A stretch of DNA of 42,467 nt, from contig CAMDKO010000013.1 of the NCBI GenBank assembly GCA_945901155.1, forward strand, positions 1-42,467, written 5' to 3'. Origin of the DNA: Pedobacter schmidteae (GTDB taxonomy: Bacteria; Bacteroidota; Bacteroidia; Sphingobacteriales; Sphingobacteriaceae). A program made the position numbers and the translations under genes. Positions 16,410 through 24,782 of the stretch are shown here, one piece after another. Positions within the stretch are counted from its first letter, which is position 1. Each line of letters begins with the position of its first letter. The notes under the pieces are model-generated. The model was not told where the DNA came from. It saw only the letters and a program-made list of their open reading frames with translations, and did no database searches.

Positions 16410-18248
16410 TTAAGATGGTGACTTTAACTTAAAAAATTGAAATCGATCGATTAAATCTTTGTATTGGAGTAATTGAATTTCATCAAGAGGTATTGTGATT
16501 TCTTTCTTTCTTTTAGATTGGGAATAATCTGTAAGGATAATTCCTTGTTTATCCTCTGTTAATCTTAATTCTTCTGTTGTTTTGTATGTCTTTATGTGTT
16601 GAGTATTTTTTTTGTCTAAAACTACCCACGTCTTTGATTTTAATTCTGTTAATAGTCTGGTTCCCCCGTTTAATTCTTTGGGTACTATTATTTCTGTAAT
16701 TGGATGATAACTATAAAGGTTAAAATTCACTTCAATTATGGAATATCGAGTTCCTTGAAAAGTTATGTTTATCTTAGAAATGAATAGGTTGATATACTTC
16801 TTTAATAACTCTTTAGAGTTTTCAATTATATCAAGATTGGGTTTAACTGAACTAAATAGATTATTAAAATCAATCTCGTTAGCCATTAAACTTATCTGAA
16901 CTTTAGAAATTTGGTTTTCTAAACGATTTCTTTCTTTATCTAATTTTTGTAGTTTCGAAGTAATGGTATTGATGAACTCTATACCTGAGATATTCTTAAA
17001 ATTCCTAAACCCTTTCATCGATTCACTCATTGATGATACTTCTTCATCTATTTGGGTAATTCTTTCTTCTAATAACCTTAATGAGTTCTTAAGGGGCTCA
17101 ACTTCATTATTTGGATTATAATTTGAAATTACTTTGGACAATAAGTAAAAATCTGTTTTAATTAAACTCCATATTACACTATCCATCAATGACATTCCGA
17201 TTGATTTAGTGTTTTTGCAGAATTTCATACCACTTCTACTACTACATCTATAACTACTTCGATCGTAACCATTGATATTTCTGTAATTTCCACTATAATG
17301 ACTTTCACATTTATCACACTTAATCAGTTGGGATAGAAGTGTGATATTTTTAGTGGATTTGTCAACTCTTGAGTTCTTCTGTATTAAACTTGATTGTGCA
17401 AGGTCAAAAGTTTCTCTATCAATGATTATGGGGTATTTTATTTTATTGTTAGTAATAAAATATTTCTCTTCAGACCCACCATCTTCATAATTTAAATTTT
17501 TCCTTTTGTTATTGGTAATTTTTTCTCCTGTATACCCTTCCTCTTTTAATAATTTGTTTACATTTCTCTTACTATGAGTATACTTCGGTAATCCTTTTTT
17601 TACACATTCTATTGAAATACGTCTTATTGATACATTTTTCTCACTTTTATCAATTCCGTTTATATACCAATTAAAAATAGTTCTTACTACTTTAGAGTTT
17701 ACAGGGTCTAAAATATATGTGTTTTTATCTCCTTCCCCTTTTACTCTTTTGTAACCAAATAATAGTTTACCTGGAATTGAATACCCCATTTCCATTAAAC
17801 TTTGTTTTGCCCTTCTAAATCTATCTTTTTTCTGTTTAATTTCAGATTCTGCGAAAAGACCATAAAGGCTAAACATCATATCACCTCCCATCGTCACTTT
17901 ACCATTTTCATCAAATAATGAATACCCAATATCTTTTACGAATAATTGGATTTTATTCTTTACTAACCATTCCTTTATCTGATGTAAAACACTTTGTCGT
18001 CTACCAATTCTTGAAATTTCTGTTGAGAATACAACATTGTATTTTGGATTATCCTTAATAAATGAGAATAGTTGATTAGTCCCGATTTTCTTATCTAAAT
18101 CAGCTAATCCACTTTCTTTTGTTTCAATTATCTTTAGTTGGTTATAACCTAAGGAAAGAGCATATTTCTTAAGATCTTCAGTCTGAGGGTCATTACTCTG
18201 ACCCATAGTACTAACCCTTACTAATAAAATCGCAAACTTTTTTGACAT
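16410..18248 (-). CDS. Large serine recombinase (integrase/excisionase of the element)
   Basis: 612 aa with the full large-serine-integrase architecture. The catalytic domain (1-~150) begins FAILLVRVSTMGQS, with Ser13 as nucleophile, and has STEISRIGRRQ. The recombinase domain (~160-290) contains GYSIPGKLLFGYKR, VRTIFNWYINGIDKS and RRISIECVKKGLPK. A zinc ribbon has CDKC plus later CSS and FCKN cysteines. A coiled-coil stretch (LRLLEERITQIDEEVSSM and LDKERNRLENQISKVQ) precedes the C-terminal part. The gene starts about 70 bp inside attR, the usual arrangement with the attachment site upstream. It is very likely the enzyme that inserted the element into comM. Confidence 0.95.
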   Translation of the reverse strand: MSKKFAILLVRVSTMGQSNDPQTEDLKKYALSLGYNQLKIIETKESGLADLDKKIGTNQLFSFIKDNPKYNVVFSTEISRIGRRQSVLHQIKEWLVKNKIQLFVKDIGYSLFDENGKVTMGGDMMFSLYGLFAESEIKQKKDRFRRAKQSLMEMGYSIPGKLLFGYKRVKGEGDKNTYILDPVNSKVVRTIFNWYINGIDKSEKNVSIRRISIECVKKGLPKYTHSKRNVNKLLKEEGYTGEKITNNKRKNLNYEDGGSEEKYFITNNKIKYPIIIDRETFDLAQSSLIQKNSRVDKSTKNITLLSQLIKCDKCESHYSGNYRNINGYDRSSYRCSSRSGMKFCKNTKSIGMSLMDSVIWSLIKTDFYLLSKVISNYNPNNEVEPLKNSLRLLEERITQIDEEVSSMSESMKGFRNFKNISGIEFINTITSKLQKLDKERNRLENQISKVQISLMANEIDFNNLFSSVKPNLDIIENSKELLKKYINLFISKINITFQGTRYSIIEVNFNLYSYHPITEIIVPKELNGGTRLLTELKSKTWVVLDKKNTQHIKTYKTTEELRLTEDKQGIILTDYSQSKRKKEITIPLDEIQLLQYKDLIDRFQFFKLKSPS

Positions 18249-18270
18249 CTATTTTAATTGTAATAGTGTA

Positions 18271-18278
18271 CAAAGTTA
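18271..18278 (-). promoter_or_regulatory. -7 box for the large recombinase
   Basis: The minus strand reads TAACTTTG, a perfect TAnnTTTG, 22 bp upstream of the ATG. The corresponding -33 region falls at about 18298-18300, inside the attP arm at the right end. Recombinase bound to its site could therefore affect its own transcription (inference). Confidence 0.5.
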
Positions 18279-18289
18279 CAAATTTATAA

Positions 18290-18345
18290 TATAGTATAAT
18301 AGATACCCATTAATATTCTGATCGGTCCGCCGGGAGCCGGCAAGA
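18290..18345 (+). other. attR: right junction of the integrated element
   Basis: The element arm (18294-18314) runs up to AT (18315-18316), after which comM resumes in frame with ATT CTG ATC GGT, encoding ILIG, and then the Walker A motif PPGAGKT. The reverse complement of the arm, ATTAATGGGTATCTATTATAC, matches the left arm at 16 of 21 positions. In-frame stops (TAA, TAG just before 18303) show that the right comM fragment is not fused to an element ORF. Confidence 0.85.
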
Positions 18346-19202
18346 CTATGCTAGCCAAACGCTTGCCAACCATCTTACCGCCACTTGACCTCTATGAAGC
18401 CCTCGATACCACCAAGATCCATTCAGTTGCTGGAAAACTCTCTGCATCCGATTCATTGATGACCATCAGGCCATTCCGATCTCCGCATCATACCATCAGT
18501 GATGTGGCTTTGGTTGGCGGAGGTACCAACCCCCAGCCCGGAGAAATATCCCTTGCGCATAATGGAGTACTTTTTCTGGATGAACTGCCCGAATTTAAAC
18601 GGAGCGTGCTCGAAGTCATGCGTCAACCTCTAGAAGAACGCAGGGTGACCATATCCAGGGCAAAATCAACCGTGAACTACCCTGCCAGTTTTATGCTGGT
18701 GGCCTCCATGAACCCCTGCCCATGTGGATATTTTAATCACCCCGAAAAAGAATGCATTTGTGCGCCAGGAGTGGTTCAAAAATACCTGAGTAAGATTTCC
18801 GGTCCGCTTTTAGACCGAATTGACCTCCATGTAGAAGTAACCCCAGTAAACTTTAATGAGCTCTCTTCCGAACGGCTGAGTGAAAAAAGCAAAGAGATTC
18901 GCGAACGGGTTACTGAAGCAAGAAATATCCAGATTATACGGTTTGAAGATAAAGAAGAAGTATTCTGCAATGCCCAGATGAGTCCAAATATGGTACGGAA
19001 CATTTGCCGCATCAGCGACACCGGACAAATCCTATTAAAACAGGCGATGGAAAAACTGGGTTTATCTGCCCGAGCGTATGACCGGATTCTGAAAGTTTCT
19101 AGAACAATTGCTGACCTGGCCGGTACGGACGAGATCCTGCTGGAACATCTTGCCGAGGCAATACATTACCGAAGTTTGGATAGGGATGGATGGGCTGGGT
19201 AG
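18315..19202 (+). pseudogene. comM: comM/yifB, 3' half, interrupted by integrated element
   Basis: Host sequence resumes with [18 protein letters not shown] (Walker A). It then carries the rest of the Mg-chelatase AAA+ core: [19 protein letters not shown], Walker B-type LFLDELPEF, the sensor region [18 protein letters not shown], and the Mg_chelatase_C end [12 protein letters not shown]. The first usable ATG (18348) is within the P-loop itself, so any product would lack most of Walker A. With the 5' half it reconstitutes 512 aa. The fragment is otherwise undamaged, which implies recent insertion or periodic excision. Confidence 0.94.
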
Positions 19203-19217
19203 TTGGGACATAATCCA

Positions 19218-19364
19218 AAAACTCTTAACATCTTAGTAAAACGTAATAAAAACCTATTTCCAGAAAATTTCAGGCTTCAATTATCTGCAAAAGAGGTTGA
19301 GGATATGGTATCGCATTTTGCGATACTATCCAAACTCAATTCATCTACCAATAAAATCAATTGA
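19218..19364 (+). pseudogene. ORF6N-domain gene remnant
   Basis: An open stretch of 48 codons without its own start encodes KTLNILVKRNKNLFPENF, then RLQLSAKEVEDMVSHFAI, and a stop at 19362-19364. This corresponds to the middle of the ORF6N domain (typically R-F-P-E-x-F-M-F-Q-L-[ST]-K-E-E then SQFAI) found in phage and Bacteroidota proteins. The domain start and the conserved end are gone, so it is a decayed fragment beside comM. A TATCGCA-TTT-TGCGATA hairpin within it is coding sequence in origin. Confidence 0.6.
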
Positions 19365-19375
19365 GAAAATAAATC

Positions 19376-19383
19376 TATTTTTG
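19376..19383 (+). promoter_or_regulatory. Possible -7 box for the TPR gene
   Basis: TATTTTTG fits TAnnTTTG and lies 66 bp before the ATG at 19450. A TTG at 19361-19363 is closer than the usual -33 spacing, so support is modest. Confidence 0.3.
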
Positions 19384-19449
19384 TAAAGACTTCAAAAAGC
19401 AATATCAAGATTAATCAATACTCATATTTTAAAAGCGAATTATCCCAGA

Positions 19450-20934
19450 ATGCATCATAAATATTTGATAACCCTGCTTATTTTCTTTGGTATTCATGAA
19501 GCAGTAAATGCAAACTTCGTATTCAATCCTAATTCAGTAACAGCATATCAGGCTATATTTGACCTTCGTTTTAACGATGCAAGGAAATTGATCCGGGACG
19601 AAAAAATTAATAATCCGCAAAACGGCATTCCAGTCTTGCTCGATAATTATATTGATTTTTTATTCCTCCTTACTTCAGAAAACAAAATTGAATTCGAAAA
19701 GTTTAAGGATAGGAAATCAGGCAGGATAGATGCGATCAGAAAAAATGATAAAACTTCTCCCTATTATCTTTTTGCACAGGCAGAAATTTATCTTCAATCA
19801 GGAATGATTAAGGCTAAATTCGGTGAATACATGTCTTCTACATATGATTTTAAAAAGGCAAAAGACCTATTAACTGAAAACAATCAAAAGTTTAAGGACT
19901 TTTTGCCCAATCAAAAAAGCCTGGGATTGATAGAAGTGATTTTTGGAGCTATTCCAACAAATATGAAAGGGATAGCCAGTATTTTGGGTATTCAGGGAAA
20001 TATTACGAAAGGAAATAAGCAATTAGAACGGTTCAGGCTACAGATTACGAATAGTAGGTATAGTTATTATAATGATGAAATTGTGTTTTTAATTTGTTTT
20101 ACAAATTTAGATGTGATTCAGGGCAGGAATAGTTACAGCGATTTGGCACCACTTTTAAATAGTATGAATGACAAAAGCCTACTCAAAGCTTATTTGCAAG
20201 GTTATACTGCTTTTAGAACCGGACATGCAGATGCAGCAATTAAATTTATTGATGCCGCACCCAAAGGCAACCAATACGCCGACCTTCCACTGATGAACTA
20301 CCTGATGGGTAATGCTAAACTTTGCCGGATGGATTCGGATGCAAATATCTACCTCAGCAAATTTGCGAATGAAACTCTAAGTACCAATTATATTAAGGAT
20401 ACCTATCTAAGACTTGCTTTTTATTATCTGCTAAGAAATAATCTTCCGCAATACAACTATTACCTCAGCATGGTGCGTACCAAGGGTTCAGTAATTAATG
20501 AAAAAGATAAGCAAGCATTGAAAGAAGCGAATGACGTTAAGCCCAATATAACTTTATTGAGGGCAAGAATCTATTTTGACGGGGGTAATTATACGAGTGC
20601 GCTGGCTCAATTAAAATCAATTCAAGTTAGTGATTTAAAAAACCTAAAGGATAAAATCGAGCTTTACTACCGCTTTGGACGTACGTATGATATGATGAAT
20701 GATTTTGATGATGCACTGCTTAATTATCAGCGGACAATTAATTTAGGTAAAAATCAAACCTATTATTTTGCAGCAAATTCAGCCTTAAAATCAGGTACTA
20801 TTTACGAATACATTAAAAACTATAAAAAGGCTACTGATCTGTATAATATAGCCCTTGGAATGAGAAATCATGAGTACCAAATTGGTATTGATACTCAAGC
20901 CAAAGAAGGCTTAAGAAGGTTGAATGAATTATAG
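19450..20934 (+). CDS. Exported tetratricopeptide-repeat protein
   Basis: 494 aa with an N-terminal signal peptide (MHHKYLITLLIFFGIHEAVNA). Helical repeats fill the rest. The clearest TPR-like units are near residues ~375-480: ARIYFDGGNYTSALAQL, LYYRFGRTYDMMNDFDDALLNYQ and AALKSG..YEYIKNYKKATDLYN-type segments. It probably acts as a periplasmic scaffold. It stands alone, 128 bp upstream of the fatty-acid-synthase-like operon, on the same strand. Whether it belongs to that system is not shown by the sequence. Confidence 0.75.
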   Translation: MHHKYLITLLIFFGIHEAVNANFVFNPNSVTAYQAIFDLRFNDARKLIRDEKINNPQNGIPVLLDNYIDFLFLLTSENKIEFEKFKDRKSGRIDAIRKNDKTSPYYLFAQAEIYLQSGMIKAKFGEYMSSTYDFKKAKDLLTENNQKFKDFLPNQKSLGLIEVIFGAIPTNMKGIASILGIQGNITKGNKQLERFRLQITNSRYSYYNDEIVFLICFTNLDVIQGRNSYSDLAPLLNSMNDKSLLKAYLQGYTAFRTGHADAAIKFIDAAPKGNQYADLPLMNYLMGNAKLCRMDSDANIYLSKFANETLSTNYIKDTYLRLAFYYLLRNNLPQYNYYLSMVRTKGSVINEKDKQALKEANDVKPNITLLRARIYFDGGNYTSALAQLKSIQVSDLKNLKDKIELYYRFGRTYDMMNDFDDALLNYQRTINLGKNQTYYFAANSALKSGTIYEYIKNYKKATDLYNIALGMRNHEYQIGIDTQAKEGLRRLNEL

Positions 20935-21062
20935 TTAATTAATTTTCAAATCCAACAAAGTATACCTAATTTAAAAATTATATTTGATTCTTTAATTTAC
21001 AGATATCATAGTCTGTAGCGCTACATAAAGAAAAGATTATCATTAAAACTTATTAGGTTAAA

Positions 21063-21785
21063 ATGCCGGAAAAAAAGATACTGATAACCGGAGCAAGTAG
21101 GGGTTTGGGCCTGGCCATATCGAATGCGTTATCTAAAGAATATACATTGATCTTACATGCCACACGCAAGGAAAGTTTTACCTCTATTGATCCAAAACAC
21201 CACTTGCTCTGTGCTGACCTTAGTGATCCAAACGAACTGAGTGAATTTTGTAAACGCCTTAAAAAAGAGCACGGTGATACGCTGTACGGAGTAATCAATA
21301 ATGCAGGCATAACATTTGACAAACCCCTAGTTTATCAGCCAGAACTGGAGATAGACAGGATACTGCAAGTAAATCTGAAAGCTCCAATAATGATCTGTAA
21401 GGCTGTAATGAAACAATTCCTCTTAAATAAACGGGGGGTTATTATCAATGTTAGTTCATGCGTTGGTGAAACTGGCAATGCATTTCAGGCGGTTTATTCG
21501 GCAACAAAAGCTGGTTTAACAGCCCTTTCAAAATCACTAGCCCGCGAAGTTGCAGCCTTGAGCGAAGAACATAACATCAGAATATTAAGCATAGCCCCAG
21601 GTTTTATTGAAACAGAGATGACTGAAAAGGTGCCTGAGAATTTTAGACAAGAATATAAAAAAGCCATACCTGCAAATCGTTTTGGTAATGTGAACGAGGT
21701 TGCAGATGTGGTTGCTTTCCTAATTTCGGATAAAGCATCATATATTAACGGAACTAACATAAATATAAATGGTGGGATATTATGA
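21063..21785 (+). CDS. 3-oxoacyl-ACP reductase-like short-chain dehydrogenase (FabG type)
   Basis: 240-aa classical SDR. The nucleotide loop is TGASRGLG (9-16), followed by NNAG (79-82). The catalytic Ser132, Tyr145 and Lys149 (NVSS, YSATK) have the same Ser-Tyr spacing as FabG, and the C-terminal NGTNININGG is typical. It would reduce 3-ketoacyl-ACP to 3-hydroxyacyl-ACP in the island. First gene of an overlapping series: its 3' end overlaps the next ORF by 17 bp. The operon context is why I prefer a FabG role over a generic SDR. Confidence 0.85.
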   Translation: MPEKKILITGASRGLGLAISNALSKEYTLILHATRKESFTSIDPKHHLLCADLSDPNELSEFCKRLKKEHGDTLYGVINNAGITFDKPLVYQPELEIDRILQVNLKAPIMICKAVMKQFLLNKRGVIINVSSCVGETGNAFQAVYSATKAGLTALSKSLAREVAALSEEHNIRILSIAPGFIETEMTEKVPENFRQEYKKAIPANRFGNVNEVADVVAFLISDKASYINGTNININGGIL

Positions 21786-22368
21786 TAAGGGCAAACATGT
21801 AGAAAGTCTGTGTTCAATACATCCGAGAGAAATACTGATTGCCTACGGTCCTAAAAAGCTTCTTGTAGATAAATATCACTGGCACTCACCAAAAATAGGC
21901 GTAGTAGCAAGCTATACTCCTACTGATTTTGATGTAGAAGACCACTTTGGAATTTTTAGAGGAGTAGATCAGATAGAGTCATTTGTTCAGGCCACGACTG
22001 CTTCTTTATCCATGTTTTTAATCTGTCAGAAAAATAGTTGTGCTCCCATAGATTTAAGAACAAAATCAGTCCCAAGCTTTATTAGCGTAGGTAATGTGAA
22101 CTTCATGTCTGCACTTGAAAAGGGCGATACTTATATTATGCTGGGTAAAATAACCTTTTATAAATTCAAACAAATGGTTTGCGATGGAAGGATTTACAGA
22201 TGCCCCGATGGCTTAAACCTTGACGAATATTTAAAAGATTTTAACGAAGAGCGTTTACTCAAATATGATCTCTCACCTGACTTTAAACTTATTTCTGATT
22301 TCTATGATATAACAGGGAGAGAAATTGATATAGAATATTTTAGAGCAAAAACAAAAAGTAAAATTTAA
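21769..22368 (+). CDS. Hotdog-fold protein, probable divergent 3-hydroxyacyl-ACP dehydratase
   Basis: 199 aa. The core resembles FabA/FabZ. VEDHFGIFRGVDQIESFVQ aligns with the GHFPGxPxxPGVLxxEAMAQ signature, keeping the catalytic His (His59) and acid (Glu70). The loop between them is three residues shorter than in FabZ (11 versus 14). The N-terminal SIHPREILIAYGPKKLLVDKYHWHSP resembles the hotdog entry strands. The C-terminal ~60 residues extend beyond normal FabZ length. It sits between ketoreductase and ACP, exactly where a dehydratase is needed. Role inferred from motif plus context. Confidence 0.7.
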   Translation: MVGYYDKGKHVESLCSIHPREILIAYGPKKLLVDKYHWHSPKIGVVASYTPTDFDVEDHFGIFRGVDQIESFVQATTASLSMFLICQKNSCAPIDLRTKSVPSFISVGNVNFMSALEKGDTYIMLGKITFYKFKQMVCDGRIYRCPDGLNLDEYLKDFNEERLLKYDLSPDFKLISDFYDITGREIDIEYFRAKTKSKI

Positions 22369-22629
22369 ATGGAAAGAGAAGAAATTATTGACGGTTTGAT
22401 AGAGGTGCTTAAAACTGTAAGAATGATAGAGCCTGAAAAACTAGTTGGAGTAACAGAAGAAACTGATTTTTTAGCTGATATGAATGTACCATCATCTCAA
22501 ATGATTGCAATAGTTGCCAAAGTCGAGCAAAAGTTTGATATCGAATTCGAAGACGATGATATTGATGGTTTAGGATCAACAGTTAAGGACGTTATTGATC
22601 TGATCTTAAAAGTAAAAGCGCGTGGCTAA
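22369..22629 (+). CDS. Acyl carrier protein
   Basis: An 86-aa acidic four-helix protein. The prosthetic-group site is atypical: where most ACPs have DSL it reads DMNVPSSQMIAI, with Ser43 (or Ser42) as the likely phosphopantetheine serine. Downstream VEQKFDIEFEDDDIDGLGSTVKDVIDLI is typical of ACP helices II-IV. It starts directly after the dehydratase stop and overlaps the ketosynthase by 8 bp. It is therefore a dedicated carrier for this island rather than the housekeeping AcpP. Confidence 0.85.
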   Translation: MEREEIIDGLIEVLKTVRMIEPEKLVGVTEETDFLADMNVPSSQMIAIVAKVEQKFDIEFEDDDIDGLGSTVKDVIDLILKVKARG

Positions 22630-23977
22630 TATACCTGGCCGAAAGGTGGCAGTAGTAGGCATGGGAGGAGCGTTTCCAACCTGCAAGAATCTTTCTGAGT
22701 TTACAAATAAGCTATTTGCTAACCAAAGTCTAATACGAACATTCGGTGAGGCAATGGCTTATGAAAAGCAGGTCAGGTCTACAGTAGCGGGTTTCATCAC
22801 AGAGTCAGAAATGGATCTGGAGGTAATTTGGGATGCAATGGAAGGCACCTATCCGGAAACCTATATTGATAAATTGAACCGTATCCCGGATGCGAACCTG
22901 GCAACTTCAGACGTAGGTAGCATCTGGACAATGCTGGCAACACAGGATGCCATAAAAATGGCTGGCTGGTCAACAAGCCTAGTGCAGTCAGAACAAACCA
23001 GCGTGGTGATAGGTTCTGGTGGTTCAGCTAATGTAATTCTCAGAAACGGATGGCACAATTTTTACGTTTTTGGCAGAAAAACACGGCATTCAGGTGGTCA
23101 TACTGTTGACCGGACAATGACCTATCGCGAAGCAGCCAATGTTTCGGTCCTCATCAAAAACAAAGGGGTTTGCGAAACCATTAGCTCTGCTTGCGCCACC
23201 GGACTCGGTAATATTGGACATGCCTACCGACTAATCAAATACGGGCTACAAGATCGTGCAATAGCAGGCGGTGTAGAAAGTACGTCACTTGAAACCTTTA
23301 TTGGTTTTGATGGAATGATGGTTTTAAGCCGGGGTTTTAGCCCGGAAGAAAGCTCACGACCTTTTGATATGAACAGAAATGGGTTTGTTTGCTCATTTGG
23401 TGCAGGTATAGTTGCCCTTGAGGAATATGAGCAAGCGGTATCCCGTGGTGCTGAAATCTTAGGAGTGATTGATGAATATTTTAATAATTCAGACGGCGAT
23501 GGAGATATGTTCTATCCATCATTTGAAGGTCAGCAAAGGTTATGGAAAGGAGTAATGGCCGGTTCAAACCAAAGACCCGATGTAGTAAAAGTACATGGTA
23601 CATCTACACCATCAGGAGATGCTATTGAACTGTTAAGTGTAGTTGATGCATTGGGTGAAGAAGGCTACCATATTTCTGCACCAAAATCACAATTCGGACA
23701 TATGCTGGGTGGTGCAGGTTCCGTAGAATTTATAACTGCATTACTGATGCTTAAAGAGCAAAAGGTATTGCCCTGTTTAAATTCTACAAACCTCAACCCT
23801 GAATTGGAAACATTTCAGAAAAATGCGGGATGGACAGGTCCGATAAAACCATTAGCGGCTTATCGTCATTTAATCCCACAAAAAAGTTTTTCAAAACCCA
23901 TTAATAGCATTGTATGCCTTAATTATGGGTTTGGTGGTACTAACAGTGCCTTAAAATTGTCAAAACATGATAAATAA
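22622..23977 (+). CDS. Beta-ketoacyl-ACP synthase (FabF/KAS II type), GTG start
   Basis: 451 aa thiolase-fold condensing enzyme. Cys191 sits in SSACATG, His325 in HGTSTPSGD and His360 in KSQFGHMLGGAG, forming the Cys-His-His triad; NYGFGGTN closes the fold. It elongates acyl chains by decarboxylative Claisen condensation with malonyl-ACP. The start is GTG at 22622, inside the 3' end of the ACP gene, which indicates translational coupling. There is no malonyl-transferase in the cluster, so it must borrow the housekeeping FabD. Confidence 0.92.
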   Translation: MANIPGRKVAVVGMGGAFPTCKNLSEFTNKLFANQSLIRTFGEAMAYEKQVRSTVAGFITESEMDLEVIWDAMEGTYPETYIDKLNRIPDANLATSDVGSIWTMLATQDAIKMAGWSTSLVQSEQTSVVIGSGGSANVILRNGWHNFYVFGRKTRHSGGHTVDRTMTYREAANVSVLIKNKGVCETISSACATGLGNIGHAYRLIKYGLQDRAIAGGVESTSLETFIGFDGMMVLSRGFSPEESSRPFDMNRNGFVCSFGAGIVALEEYEQAVSRGAEILGVIDEYFNNSDGDGDMFYPSFEGQQRLWKGVMAGSNQRPDVVKVHGTSTPSGDAIELLSVVDALGEEGYHISAPKSQFGHMLGGAGSVEFITALLMLKEQKVLPCLNSTNLNPELETFQKNAGWTGPIKPLAAYRHLIPQKSFSKPINSIVCLNYGFGGTNSALKLSKHDK

Positions 23978-24782
23978 TTCGGGTAAAGTTGCAGCAATTT
24001 TCGGAGTTAGAAATGAAGAATCTATTGCTTATAATATTGCTGTAAAACTACATCAGTCAGGCTGCAAAATTGCATTAAGCTATGTGGAAGATACGCGCGA
24101 CGAAGTGTTGTACCTGCTTGAAAAATTAGGTCTTGATACCCAACTTGCGATGCAGGTTGACGTTAGAGATGAAGCTCAGATCAGTAACTTTCTGAATGCG
24201 GTATACAATACCCATGGCCCCATTGATTACGTATTGCATGGAGTTGCCTTTGCGAATACCAAAGTGCTATGTTCCAATTTTATTGGTAGCTCAGGCCCGG
24301 TTCCAGCTTATATAGATATTCCTTTCGAAGACCTGATGGACTCTTTTAATATCAGCGCCTATTCTCTGTTAAGAATAGCCCGTGTGGCCGAAAATATATT
24401 ACAGAAAAATGCATCCATCTTAACCCTTACTTATAATGCTGCTAACAGAGTTATTCCACAATATGGAGGAATGGCAATCAATAAGGCGGCTCTTGAAAAT
24501 ATCATGTTGTACTTGGCAAGCTACTTTCGTAACAAGCAGGTGCGGGTAAATGCAATTTCTGCCGGACTGGTTATGACTACTTCATCGGGTGGAATCAATG
24601 GTGTTCGTAAAATGCGTAAATTAGGCAAATACATGGCTCCATTAGGGAATATTGATGCAAGCGATGTTGGAGATGCTGCACTCTATTATTTCTCTGATTT
24701 ATCGAAAAAAGTAAGCGGCAACATTCATTTTGTGGATGGTGGATTTAATATCATGGCAGTACCTGTTATAGATGCAGAGTAA
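23967..24782 (+). CDS. Enoyl-ACP reductase (FabI-like)
   Basis: 271-aa SDR of the FabI subgroup. The cofactor loop GVRNEESIAYNIA corresponds to FabI GxxxxxSIAxxIA. Catalytic Tyr156, Tyr166 and Lys173 have the FabI spacing (10 and 7), within LTYNAANRVIPQY and INKAAL. It would reduce the enoyl intermediate so that the chain becomes saturated. It overlaps the ketosynthase by 11 bp and the transferase gene by 11 bp. Confidence 0.87.
   Translation: MINNSGKVAAIFGVRNEESIAYNIAVKLHQSGCKIALSYVEDTRDEVLYLLEKLGLDTQLAMQVDVRDEAQISNFLNAVYNTHGPIDYVLHGVAFANTKVLCSNFIGSSGPVPAYIDIPFEDLMDSFNISAYSLLRIARVAENILQKNASILTLTYNAANRVIPQYGGMAINKAALENIMLYLASYFRNKQVRVNAISAGLVMTTSSGGINGVRKMRKLGKYMAPLGNIDASDVGDAALYYFSDLSKKVSGNIHFVDGGFNIMAVPVIDAE

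Larger units (their letters stand above)
4755..18316. mobile_element. 13.56-kb serine-recombinase integrative element in comM carrying restriction functions
   Basis: The region between the two AT dinucleotides interrupts comM exactly. It carries a small and a large serine recombinase at opposite ends. Between them are a lipoprotein, two Rep-like ORFs, small ORFs, an hsdR-hsdMS-mrr operon and a ParB/methylase fusion. To the eye it is more AT-rich than the flanking host genes. There are no conjugation, phage structural or terminase genes, so it looks like a genomic island that is non-autonomous for transfer. Excision would recreate an intact comM. Element length from AT to AT is 13,560 bp. Confidence 0.92.

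Noticed and set aside
4755-18316. Assembly chimera instead of a real insertion
   Set aside because: Exact frame restoration, symmetric element arms and an integrase gene placed at the junction are not expected from a random misjoin.
18348-19202. A free-standing short Mg-chelatase gene starting at ATG 18348
   Set aside because: The frame continues upstream through the Walker A motif to the junction; it is the 3' half of comM, not an independent gene.
19307-19330. TATCGCA-TTT-TGCGATA hairpin as a regulatory stem-loop
   Set aside because: It falls inside the ORF6N-like coding remnant and encodes conserved VSHFAI residues, so the symmetry is probably accidental.
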